Translations under genes and position numbers: made by a program
Shown here: piece by piece, positions 33,304 through 41,213 of the stretch
Layout: every line of letters starts with the position of its first letter
Numbering within the stretch: position 1 is the stretch's first letter
Source: Mycolicibacterium arabiense
GTDB taxonomy: Bacteria > Actinomycetota > Actinomycetes > Mycobacteriales > Mycobacteriaceae
Assembly (NCBI RefSeq): GCF_010731815.2
Contig: NZ_AP022593.1
Coordinates: forward strand, 3,038,001 to 3,102,000
Reading direction: 5' to 3'
DNA: 64,000 bases
Notes under the pieces: model-generated
What the model was told of the DNA's origin: nothing
The model's database searches: none
The model's input: only the letters and a program-made list of their open reading frames with translations

Positions 33304-34110
33304 TCAAGTGGACGAACGGACACGATCGGGCATCCACCGGGACCACGCGGCCTCCTGCTCGGCGGCGAGGTCGGTCGCCCCCGGCCCGTAGAAGAACAGG
33401 CTCGCGGTCACCATCGCGACTCCGGGAGCGCAGTGCGCACCGATCACGGCGACGCCGTCGGCGGGCTCGTCGAGGCGCAGCATGACGTAGCGGTTGTCGC
33501 GATCCTGATGGAGCAGTTCGACCTCCCCGCTCAACGCGGGCGCCCCGGCCGGGGCGGATCGGCGATCACCGACGTTGGCGCCCGCCAGGTTCAGCGCCTC
33601 GGTGATCTCGCTCCACGCCAGGGCTCCGTCGACCTCGGACGGGATCATCACCGAGACGGCGGCCGCAGGCTGGCCGACGAAGTGCCGCAGGTAGAGCCGC
33701 AGAATGGCGAAGAAGACCGGCCAACCGCCCTCGAAGCTCTCGAGTTCGTCGTCCCAGTCGTCGCGGTCGGTGAAGAGGCTGTGCACCATGCGCACGACGC
33801 ATTGGCCACCCTTGTGACCGGTCACGACCACCTCGGTGGCGACGGGCGGCGCCTCGCCGCTCCACCCCACTTCCTCGTAGCCGAAGCGCGCCGGCGGCTC
33901 CCAGGCGGTGACGGGCCCCGTCGAGGTGGCGTCACCCCCGAAGTGGAAGGTGACCTCGCCACCGACGAATTCGTCGACCTCGGCGCGGGTGAACCAGGCG
34001 CTCATCCCCGGTCCGGTGGCGATCGCGTTCCACACGTCCTCAGGGGTGCCGGGAACCAGGAATTCCATCTCGACCCATCGGCGGCCGGAGTCGTCTCTAC
34101 GCACGGGCAT
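33304..34110 (-). CDS. SRPBCC/AHSA1-domain protein
   Basis: 268 aa. The N-terminal half is an AHSA1-type START-like domain (VEMEFLVPGTPEDVWNAIATGPGMSAWFTRAEV, GGEVTFHFGG, TEVVVTGHKGGQCVVRMVHSLF). The C-terminal half repeats a weaker version of the fold. Twelve nt downstream of the ArsR gene, a pairing found widely in actinobacteria where ArsR-AHSA1 operons respond to small hydrophobic ligands. Cytosolic binding protein; ligand unknown. Confidence 0.8.
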   Translation of the reverse strand: MPVRRDDSGRRWVEMEFLVPGTPEDVWNAIATGPGMSAWFTRAEVDEFVGGEVTFHFGGDATSTGPVTAWEPPARFGYEEVGWSGEAPPVATEVVVTGHKGGQCVVRMVHSLFTDRDDWDDELESFEGGWPVFFAILRLYLRHFVGQPAAAVSVMIPSEVDGALAWSEITEALNLAGANVGDRRSAPAGAPALSGEVELLHQDRDNRYVMLRLDEPADGVAVIGAHCAPGVAMVTASLFFYGPGATDLAAEQEAAWSRWMPDRVRSST

Positions 34111-34121
34111 GTCGTGTCCCT

Positions 34122-34706
34122 TCAGTCGGTGGCGGGTGCTGGGTAGGCGGCAACCACCAGGCGATGGGTGCGGCCGCGGGGTGCGGTGTCGTCGTGGTAG
34201 CGCGCGACCAGGCTGGTGACGGCGTCGGTCAGGTCATTGGCGAACCGGGCGCGCTCCGACGGCGATGCGAATCGGACGGCGGTGTCGATCGACAGCGTTG
34301 CCAGTCGCTTGTCGGCGTCGCGGGAGCGCCGCCACAGTTCGCCGACCTCCCGGATGGAACGGGCGGCGAGTGCGACGAGGTAGCTCGCCGACAGCCGGTC
34401 GCCGGATCGTGCGGGGTCGGCGCCGACTGGCCCCAGCGCCTGGGGCGACACGACGTACGACGACGCCGACGCCACCATCAGCCGCTCGGTGAGACCACCC
34501 CACTTGCGCTCCCCCGCGGCGACGACGAGGCCGCGGTGCTCGAGCGCACGCAGGTGGTAGTTGACCTTCTGTCGCGTGATGCCCGTGCGGGTCGCCAGCG
34601 TGGCCGCCGAAGCGGGTTCGCCCAGTTCGGCGAGGAGTCTGGTGCGCACGGGGTCCAGCGCAGTGATGGCTGCGGCCGGGTCGGAGATCACCTCGACGTC
34701 GAGCAT
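34122..34706 (-). CDS. ArsR/HTH_20-type winged-helix transcriptional regulator
   Basis: 194 aa from ATG 34706. Winged HTH: DPVRTRLLAELGEPASAATLATRTGITRQKVNYHLRALEHRGLV. The C-terminal helical region lacks the ArsR metal-binding Cys motif, so it probably senses something other than metal. First gene of an operon with the SRPBCC protein. A 24-bp dyad lies 15-38 bp upstream of the start and is the likely operator, shared with the divergent PAP2-lipid kinase gene. Confidence 0.85.
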   Translation of the reverse strand: MLDVEVISDPAAAITALDPVRTRLLAELGEPASAATLATRTGITRQKVNYHLRALEHRGLVVAAGERKWGGLTERLMVASASSYVVSPQALGPVGADPARSGDRLSASYLVALAARSIREVGELWRRSRDADKRLATLSIDTAVRFASPSERARFANDLTDAVTSLVARYHDDTAPRGRTHRLVVAAYPAPATD

Positions 34707-34720
34707 CGTCCGATCGTGAC

Positions 34721-34744
34721 CCTTGACAGGATTACTTGTCAAGG
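34721..34744. promoter_or_regulatory. ArsR operator overlapping divergent -35 elements
   Basis: CCTTGACA (34721-34728) and TGTCAAGG (34737-34744) form perfect 8-bp arms around an 8-bp spacer. Each arm contains a consensus TTGACA -35 hexamer, one per strand, so a bound dimer would block both divergent promoters. Confidence 0.65.
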
Positions 34745-34764
34745 GTGGCGGCTACGTTGGGGCC

Positions 34765-36252
34765 ATGGACCTGTGGCAGCGACACCGCGGCATTCGGCAG
34801 ATCGGCAAGGGGCTCGGCACCCTCGACCGCGAGGTCTACGAGGCGATCGCGGAGTCGCCCAGCCCACTACTGGACGCGGTGATGCCCAAGCTGACCGCCG
34901 CGGCCGACCACTCGAAGCTGTGGTTCGCGATCGCGGCGGTCCTCACCGCGACCGGGAAGCCGGCGGTGCGCCGCGGTGCGGCCCGCGGCGTCGCCACCCT
35001 CGCGTTCACCAGCCTGATCACCAACCAGGGCGCGAAGCGGATCTGGAAGCGGGCTCGGCCGAACGTGCTGACCGTGCCGCTGATCCGCCGTTCAGTGCGG
35101 ACGCCGACGTCCAATTCGCTGCCGTCCGGCCACTCGGCCAGCGCCGCCGCGTTCGCGGTCGGCGTCGGTCTGGAGAGCCCTTCGGTAGGACTGGGCCTGT
35201 CGCTCCTGGCGGGCCTGGTCGGCATGTCGAGGGTGGCCACCGGAGCGCACTACCCGGGCGACGTACTCGCCGGCCTGGGGTTGGGCGCCGCGATCGCGGT
35301 GGTCGGCGGCAAGATCGTGCCTCCGGTCGTCGAAGTCCGGATGCCTGCCACCGCCGCGCCGCTGCGCGTGGACACTCCGGCGCGGCCCGACGGTGCCGGC
35401 GTGGTCCTCGTCATCAACCCGGCGTCCGGCAGCGGAACCGGCGCCCGCGTCATCGACGAGGTGCGTGAGGCACTTCCGGCCACGGAGATCGTCGAACTCA
35501 CCGAGGACGACGACGTAGCCGCCGTCATGCGCGACGCCGCCGAACGGGGCGAGGTACTCGCGGTCGGCGGCGGCGACGGCACGGTGTCCTGCGCTGCCGG
35601 GATAGCCGTGGACACCGGGGTGCCGTTGGCAGTGTTCCCGGGCGGAACGTTCAACCACTTCGCGAAGGACATCGGCTGCGAGACGGTCGAGCGGACCGTG
35701 GAGGCGATCCGCGAAGGCACCGTCACGGGCGTCGACGTGCTGCGCGTCAACGAGACGGGCACCGTCATCAACACGGCGAGCATCGGCGCGTACCCGGCGT
35801 TCGTGCGCACCCGCGAGAAACTCGAACACAAGATCGGCAAGCCGCTGGCCGGCGCGTACGCGCTGTTCCACACCTTGCGACGCGAAGAACCGGTGCGCAT
35901 CGCGTTCGACAACCAGGTGCTGCAGACGTCGCTGTTCTTCCTCGGCAACTCGGTGTACCTGCCGTCGGGCTTCGCGCCGTCGCGACGCGGCCGCCTCGAC
36001 GACGGGCTCATCGACGTCCGAATCCTCGAGACCGGACGACCGTTCGCGCGGCTCCGCATCGTCACCGCGCTGGCGCTGGGCCGGTTGACCAGGAGCCCGC
36101 TCTACCACGAGATGCGCGTACCCGAGTTCCGGTTCAAGGCGGTCGACGGCCCGACGCCGCTCGCGCACGACGGCGAGGTCGAGATGGTCCTCGACGAGGC
36201 GACTTTCAGCGTGCGATACCGGGGTCTGCCGGTGTTCCGGCCACTGCCCTAG
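34765..36252 (+). CDS. Fused PAP2 phosphatase and diacylglycerol/lipid kinase
   Basis: 495 aa from ATG 34765. Residues about 30-200 are a PAP2 domain with all three signatures: KRIWKRARP, LPSGHSASAAAF, SRVATGAHYPGD. Residues about 215-495 are a DAGK catalytic domain (VVLVINPASGSGTGA, VGGGDGTVS, FPGGTFNHFAKDIG). One protein could thus remove a phosphate from, and add one to, lipid substrates, or act on successive intermediates. Only moderate hydrophobicity in the PAP2 part, so it may be membrane-associated by shallow helices. Its end overlaps the convergent PAP2 gene by 47 bp. Confidence 0.87.
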   Translation: MDLWQRHRGIRQIGKGLGTLDREVYEAIAESPSPLLDAVMPKLTAAADHSKLWFAIAAVLTATGKPAVRRGAARGVATLAFTSLITNQGAKRIWKRARPNVLTVPLIRRSVRTPTSNSLPSGHSASAAAFAVGVGLESPSVGLGLSLLAGLVGMSRVATGAHYPGDVLAGLGLGAAIAVVGGKIVPPVVEVRMPATAAPLRVDTPARPDGAGVVLVINPASGSGTGARVIDEVREALPATEIVELTEDDDVAAVMRDAAERGEVLAVGGGDGTVSCAAGIAVDTGVPLAVFPGGTFNHFAKDIGCETVERTVEAIREGTVTGVDVLRVNETGTVINTASIGAYPAFVRTREKLEHKIGKPLAGAYALFHTLRREEPVRIAFDNQVLQTSLFFLGNSVYLPSGFAPSRRGRLDDGLIDVRILETGRPFARLRIVTALALGRLTRSPLYHEMRVPEFRFKAVDGPTPLAHDGEVEMVLDEATFSVRYRGLPVFRPLP

Positions 36253-36889
36253 CCCGTGCGATGGGCCGAATCACGGCCAGACACATGAGGAACCAGAGGT
36301 AGCCGAGCGCCCACCCGGCCACCACGTCCGACGCGTGGTGCACGTTGAGCGCGACCCTGCCCACACCCACGGCGACGACGACGATCACGCCCGCGACGAC
36401 GAGCACGCGACGCAGATGGGGGCGCACGTAGGGCGCGAGCACGACGGCGAACGCCAGCACACTCGCCATGACGCCCACGGCGTGGCCGGACGGGAACGAC
36501 GTCGACGACGCGGCCACCATCGCGGTGTCGGGACGGGGCCGGTCACCCACCCACTTGGCCAGCACGGTCAGCGGGCCGGACAGTTCGACGGCCAGCAGCA
36601 GGAACACGGCGGTGCGCCACTTCTTGCGGATGAACGCGTGCACGATCACTCCGACCGCCACCACCCGGAACACGAACGGCGAGAACAGCGTGCAGATGGC
36701 GTCCCACGTCCCGACCCACGCCGGGTGCTCCGACGCCAAGCGGAAGGCGGTAGCCAGCGTCGAGGAGTCGACGTCGGAGATCCAGTTCCACGGCGACGTC
36801 CAGCCGATCCACATCGCCACGTAGACCGCCACGGCCAGCACGGCCGAAGCGACGGTCCATTTGGCTCGCGTTGGGAACACCACCGACAC
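36206..36889 (-). CDS. PAP2-family membrane phosphatase
   Basis: 227 aa from GTG 36889; GTGs at 36883 and 36880 are alternatives, and none has a good ribosome site. Six helices with PAP2 motifs between them: KWVGDRPRPDT, FPSGHAVGVM and RVALNVHHASDVVAG. The active site lies on the outer face, as in undecaprenyl-pyrophosphate or lipid phosphate phosphatases. Convergent with the PAP2-kinase fusion, a suggestive pair for lipid-phosphate turnover, but the stop-stop overlap shows that they are separate transcripts. Confidence 0.8.
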   Translation of the reverse strand: MSVVFPTRAKWTVASAVLAVAVYVAMWIGWTSPWNWISDVDSSTLATAFRLASEHPAWVGTWDAICTLFSPFVFRVVAVGVIVHAFIRKKWRTAVFLLLAVELSGPLTVLAKWVGDRPRPDTAMVAASSTSFPSGHAVGVMASVLAFAVVLAPYVRPHLRRVLVVAGVIVVVAVGVGRVALNVHHASDVVAGWALGYLWFLMCLAVIRPIARARAVAGTPADPGIAR

Positions 36890-36922
36890 ATTACGGAAAC
36901 AACGCGAACCTACTTTGCCACC

Positions 36923-38578
36923 ATGACGCAGGAGGCGCAGGACGCCGCACCGGGGGCCGCAGTAGAGCACGACACCATGACTGCCACCAAGGAGACCTTG
37001 GAGGACTACACGCTGCGGTTCGCGCCGCGTAGCTACCGCAAGTGGTCGACGCGGGTGGTGGGCATATCGGCACTGGGCGGAATCGCCTACCTGGCGGACT
37101 TCGCGATCGGCGCCAACATCGGGATCGCCTACGGCACCACGAATGCGCTGTGGGGCATCCTGATCTTCGCCGTCGTCGTGATGCTGACCGGCTTCCCCGT
37201 CGCCTACTACTCGGCGCGCTACAACATCGACCTCGACCTGGTCACCCGCGGAAGTGGATTCGGCTACTACGGCTCGGTGGTCACCAACGTCATCTTCGCG
37301 ACGTTCACGTTCATCTTCTTCGCCCTCGAGGGTTCGATCATGGCGCAGGGGCTCGAACTCGGTCTCGGGATACCCCTGTGGATCGGCTACGCGGTCTCCA
37401 CGTTCATCATCTTCCCGCTGGTGATCTACGGCATGAAAGTCCTGTCGACACTGCAGGTCTGGACCACCCCGCTGTGGCTGGTCCTCATGGTCGCGCCTTT
37501 CGTCTACCTCGTCGTCAGCCATCCGGAGTCGGTCAGCTCCTTCTTCGCCTACCAGGGTGAGAACGGCGTTCAGGGCTTCGACCTCGGTTCGACGCTGCTG
37601 GCCGCGGGCGTGTGTCTGTCGCTGATCGCCCAGATCGCCGAGCAGAACGACTACCTGCGGTTCATGCCGCCCCGCACGCCGGAGAACAGCCGGAGCTGGT
37701 GGACGTGGCTGTTCCTGGCCGGTCCGGGGTGGGTCATCTTCGGCGCCATCAAGCAGATCGTCGGCCTGTTCCTCGCCGTCTATCTGATCGCCAACGTCGC
37801 CGATGGCGCGGGCATCGCCAACCAGCCGGTGCACCAGTTCCTGGAGATCTACCAGAACTTCCTGCCTCCGTGGCTGGCGATGACGCTGGCGGTGATCCTG
37901 GTCGTCATCAGCCAGGTGAAGATCAACGTGACGAACGCCTACTCGGGCTCGCTCGCGTGGACCAACTCGTTCACCCGCATCACCAAGACCTACCCGGGTC
38001 GGCTGGTGTTCCTGGCCTTCAACCTGTTGATCGCCCTGGTGCTGATGGAAGCCAACATGTTCGACTTCCTCAACACCATCCTGGGCTTCTACGCCAACTG
38101 CGGCATCGCCTGGGTGGTCGTGGTCGCCTCGGACATCGTGTTCAACAAGTTCCTGCTGAAGCTCTCGCCCATGCAGCCGGAGTTCCGCCGCGGCATGCTC
38201 TACGACTTCAACCCCGTCGGGTTCGTGTCGATGCTGGCCGCCGCGGGTGTCTCCATCCTGGCGTTCTTCGGCGGACTCGGGGAGGCCATCCGGCCGTACT
38301 CACCGCTGGTCGCGATCGTCCTCGGGCTGGTGCTGCCGCCGATCATCGCCGTCGCGACCAAGGGTAGGTACTACCTGCGCCGCACCGACGACGGCATCGA
38401 CCTGCCGATGCTCGACGAGTTCGGCAACCCGTCCGACGACCACCTGAAATGCGATGTCTGCCATCACGATTACGAGCGGCCAGACATGCTGAAGGCGGCC
38501 GGCTCAGAGGGCTTCATCTGCTCGCTGTGCCTGTCGACCGACAAGACCGGCGAGAACGTGCTGCCCGCTCAGACGTAG
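36923..38578 (+). CDS. NCS1-family nucleobase permease with Cys-rich C-terminal tail
   Basis: 551 aa from ATG 36923. Twelve predicted helices and NCS1 features (GYYGSVVTNVIFATFTFIFFALEG, SQVKINVTNAYSGSLAWTNSF). The family moves purines, cytosine, hydantoins or vitamins with H+ or Na+. The last 42 residues form a soluble tail with two CxxC pairs (Cys510/Cys513 and Cys533/Cys536), a zinc-ribbon or rubredoxin-like arrangement not normal for NCS1 carriers. No metabolic gene beside it reveals the substrate. Confidence 0.83.
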   Translation: MTQEAQDAAPGAAVEHDTMTATKETLEDYTLRFAPRSYRKWSTRVVGISALGGIAYLADFAIGANIGIAYGTTNALWGILIFAVVVMLTGFPVAYYSARYNIDLDLVTRGSGFGYYGSVVTNVIFATFTFIFFALEGSIMAQGLELGLGIPLWIGYAVSTFIIFPLVIYGMKVLSTLQVWTTPLWLVLMVAPFVYLVVSHPESVSSFFAYQGENGVQGFDLGSTLLAAGVCLSLIAQIAEQNDYLRFMPPRTPENSRSWWTWLFLAGPGWVIFGAIKQIVGLFLAVYLIANVADGAGIANQPVHQFLEIYQNFLPPWLAMTLAVILVVISQVKINVTNAYSGSLAWTNSFTRITKTYPGRLVFLAFNLLIALVLMEANMFDFLNTILGFYANCGIAWVVVVASDIVFNKFLLKLSPMQPEFRRGMLYDFNPVGFVSMLAAAGVSILAFFGGLGEAIRPYSPLVAIVLGLVLPPIIAVATKGRYYLRRTDDGIDLPMLDEFGNPSDDHLKCDVCHHDYERPDMLKAAGSEGFICSLCLSTDKTGENVLPAQT

Positions 38579-38629
38579 CCGGCGGTTCGAACCCGGACAC
38601 GCGGCGCGGTCGAGGATTACTGTCGCGGT

Positions 38630-39112
38630 ATGGCTGTCCTGCTGCGCAAGATGCTGGGCATCGGCAAGCTTCCCGACGACATCCGGGAGCAGGTCGAGGC
38701 GGAGGGTGTGATCCACCTGGCCGAGTTCGTCCCGGTGACGTTCAAGTTCTCCGGCAAGGTGCCAGGGAAGACGGCGAAGGGCAACATCCGCAGCTACGTC
38801 GGCGCGCTGGTGCTGACCAACCGGCGGCTGCTGGGCACGCTGTCCACGGTGCCGAAGAAGGCCGGCCGAGCCATCGACCACGCGTGGAGCTACGACTCCG
38901 GGTCGATGGTCACCGCGACGCTGGACGCGTCCGGGCTGACGCTCGACGTGCCGGACATCTCGGTGGTGGACCCGTCATTCGCCGGGTCGATGTCACTGCA
39001 CTTCAAGTCGGCCCTGTCCGAGGACGTGCTGGCGCGGGTGCCGCAGCGGACGCTGGGCTACGACGTGCCGCCCAAGTTCGTCTACTCGGCCTGTGGGGTC
39101 CCTCGGGCCTAG
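38630..39112 (+). CDS. Hypothetical protein, possible PH/GRAM-like fold
   Basis: 160 aa from ATG 38630. An N-terminal amphipathic segment (VLLRKMLGIGKLPDDIREQVEAEG) leads into strands YVGALVLTNRRLLGTLS and SMVTATLDASGLTLDV. The phrase ALVLTNRRLL is typical of bacterial PH or GRAM-like domains, but the family is not certain. Soluble. The end overlaps the convergent YchJ gene by 4 bp. Confidence 0.72.
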   Translation: MAVLLRKMLGIGKLPDDIREQVEAEGVIHLAEFVPVTFKFSGKVPGKTAKGNIRSYVGALVLTNRRLLGTLSTVPKKAGRAIDHAWSYDSGSMVTATLDASGLTLDVPDISVVDPSFAGSMSLHFKSALSEDVLARVPQRTLGYDVPPKFVYSACGVPRA

Positions 39113-39501
39113 CCGTCCGCAGCGTCGCCGTCGGTGTAGAACCAGCGCCCTGCGCGCCGCTCGAACCGACTGCGCTCGCGCATGGCGTGCTGCCCGCCGG
39201 CCTCTCGGTAGTGGGCGGTGAACTCGACCTCGCCCCAGTCGTCGTCCGGGCCGCCGGCAGCGGCGTCGATGACGTCGAGGCCCGTCCACTCGATCTCCGG
39301 TTCGATCGCGACGTCGGCCGGACGGGTCCTCGGGTGCCACGTGCGGAACAGATAGTCCGGCAGCCCGCGGGCGTACGCCGAGTACCGCGATCGCATCAGC
39401 TGTTCGGCCGTCGCCGCCTCGCGCGCCCCGTCGTGCAGCGGCTCGCAGCAGGCGGCGTAGCCGACGCCGCTGCCGCACGGGCAGTCGATCGCGGAGGCCA
39501 T
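39109..39501 (-). CDS. YchJ-family protein (SEC-C motif plus NTF2-like domain)
   Basis: 130 aa. It opens with a SEC-C-type zinc motif, CPCGSGVGYAACCEPLHDG, then the YchJ signature AEQLMRSRYSAYARGLPDYLFRTWHP and strands VEFTAHYREAGG. Short soluble protein. The zinc motif is shared with SecA C-termini; function is not established. It lies 14 bp downstream of the 13E12 protein gene and may be co-transcribed with it. Confidence 0.88.
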   Translation of the reverse strand: MASAIDCPCGSGVGYAACCEPLHDGAREAATAEQLMRSRYSAYARGLPDYLFRTWHPRTRPADVAIEPEIEWTGLDVIDAAAGGPDDDWGEVEFTAHYREAGGQHAMRERSRFERRAGRWFYTDGDAADG

Positions 39502-39515
39502 GACTCACATCCCTA

Positions 39516-41021
39516 TCAGAACGGTGGTGCGTGGGCGTTCATGATGGCGCGGTTGATCGCGCGTTCCTGGGCGATGCGGGCGGCTTTGTCGGCGGCGCGG
39601 CTGCGTCGTCGTAGCGGCATGGCCCACGTCTTGGCGTGGGTGTCGGGTGGGGGTGCGCCGCGTGGGCGGTGCTCGCCGGTCGGGGTGGCCAGCCGGGGGA
39701 AGAACCACGCACCGAGTGGGGTCGTGGTGTAGCGGCGGCCGCTGGGTGAAGTGAACTCGATTGTGCCGTCTGGGTATTGGGTGTCGTTCCACCCGCCGGG
39801 GCCGCCCCAGAACGTCTTGAGCAGGTGATGGTGGCGGCAGTATGCCTTGAGGTCGGAGGGGTGGGTGCGGCCGTGGGGCCAGGGCACGGTGTGGTCGTAG
39901 TCGCACTTCTGGGCGGGATGGCTGCAGCCGGGAAACCGGCAGGTGAGGTCGCGGAACATCAGGAACGCGCTCAGTGCGCGGGAGGGCCGATAGCCAGGTT
40001 CGGGCGGGGTGTCGGGGCTGGGGATGGTCAGCGGCCGGGTCGTGGCGCGGCCGGTGTCGACGAGTTCGCGGATCGTGGCGGCGGGGACGGGGCCGTGGCC
40101 GGGTAGGTAGGCCGGGGTGTCACCGGAACCGTCGACGGTGGCCTGTTCGGCGAGTACGTGCACGATGACCTGCGTCGGCGCGGGAGCCGGGGTTGGCCTG
40201 GGAGCGTCGGTCTCGCCCCCGGCGGGGCACTGGTCTTGCCCGCACCGGCAGTCCAGGGACTCCCGACGTTCGGACAGGGCCATGAGGCCGTCGACGCGGC
40301 GTTGGGCCGCGGTGCGGGGGTCGTCACGGCACACCGTGGCGGCGATCGCATCGAGACGCTTGTCCAACGCGGCCCCGTCGACGGCGCTCAGGCGGCCGTG
40401 GATCTCGCTGAGCCCGTGCTCGCCCGGTGTGATCTCGACGTGGCGATCGTCTCGACGGTCACGGGCGACCCGCTTGGCCTCGGGGTCCAGTTGCACGACC
40501 AGCCAGTCCACGACCTCGGTGAGCTTCGCCTGGGACAGGGCGTTCCAGCGGGGTGCGGCCTCGGCCAGCCTGGCGTCCAGCTCGGCGAGGACCCCGGGGT
40601 CTTGGACCAGGGTGGTGCGGTGGTCGACGATCGCGATCACCCTCGGATCGACCTCGCCGGCCAGGAACCGGTGCGCCAGCCGGGGTAGCCGTTGGACCAG
40701 GGTCAGGCCGCAGGACATGTCGGCTTCGGCGCGGAAGCGACTCAGGCCGAGTTCGGCCCCGACTTCGGCGGCAGCAGCAGTGAAGTCCTCGACGCACCAG
40801 CGTTCGGTCTCCGAGCCGGGGCCGGCGTCGTGGCGGGCGGCGAACACGCCGGCCGCGACCAAGCGGCGGGCGGCAGCGGCGCGTTCGGCGTGCAGCGAGT
40901 CGCCCATCACCGCGAGCAACGCCCCGTCGTCGAGGACCTCGAATTCGTCGAACACGTATTCGATTCTTCTCGCCCAGCGGTCAACCCGCCAGCACCCATA
41001 GCCAATCTGGGGATGAATCAC
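39516..41021 (-). CDS. 13E12-repeat (DUF222) family protein with HNH endonuclease domain
   Basis: 501 aa. The DUF222 region spans about residues 30-330 (VGAELGLSRFRAEADMSCGLTLVQRLP, HGLSEIHGRLSAVDG), followed by the HNH domain CRFPGCSHPAQKCDYDHTV with YCRHHHLLKTF. This family is multi-copy and patchily distributed in mycobacteria, often at sites of rearrangement, and is thought to be derived from or associated with mobile DNA. No terminal repeats were found around it. Divergent from the sulfatase. Confidence 0.9.
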   Translation of the reverse strand: MIHPQIGYGCWRVDRWARRIEYVFDEFEVLDDGALLAVMGDSLHAERAAAARRLVAAGVFAARHDAGPGSETERWCVEDFTAAAAEVGAELGLSRFRAEADMSCGLTLVQRLPRLAHRFLAGEVDPRVIAIVDHRTTLVQDPGVLAELDARLAEAAPRWNALSQAKLTEVVDWLVVQLDPEAKRVARDRRDDRHVEITPGEHGLSEIHGRLSAVDGAALDKRLDAIAATVCRDDPRTAAQRRVDGLMALSERRESLDCRCGQDQCPAGGETDAPRPTPAPAPTQVIVHVLAEQATVDGSGDTPAYLPGHGPVPAATIRELVDTGRATTRPLTIPSPDTPPEPGYRPSRALSAFLMFRDLTCRFPGCSHPAQKCDYDHTVPWPHGRTHPSDLKAYCRHHHLLKTFWGGPGGWNDTQYPDGTIEFTSPSGRRYTTTPLGAWFFPRLATPTGEHRPRGAPPPDTHAKTWAMPLRRRSRAADKAARIAQERAINRAIMNAHAPPF

Positions 41022-41213
41022 TGACTGTGGATGATTCGCGCGCGCAGGCCCATTCGACGCCGAAAGTGTCGGAGCCCCATGCTAACGCCCCAGCGCCAAC
41101 CAACCCCGGCGATCCAGCCAACTCCAGGACGTCGTTAAGTTGCTCGTGACGAGCGCAACGGTTGCCCGACTGGCTCCAGGCGTGTTTGGTGGTCCACTAG
41201 TGAAGGACGACGA

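Noticed and set aside
39516..41021. Insertion sequence around the 13E12/HNH gene
   Set aside because: No terminal inverted repeats, target duplication or transposase were seen; only the family's known mobility-like distribution suggests it.
41110..41180. Hairpin around GCTCG-TGA-CGAGC upstream of the sulfatase
   Set aside because: Only five clean pairs plus a bulge; expected by chance in this composition.
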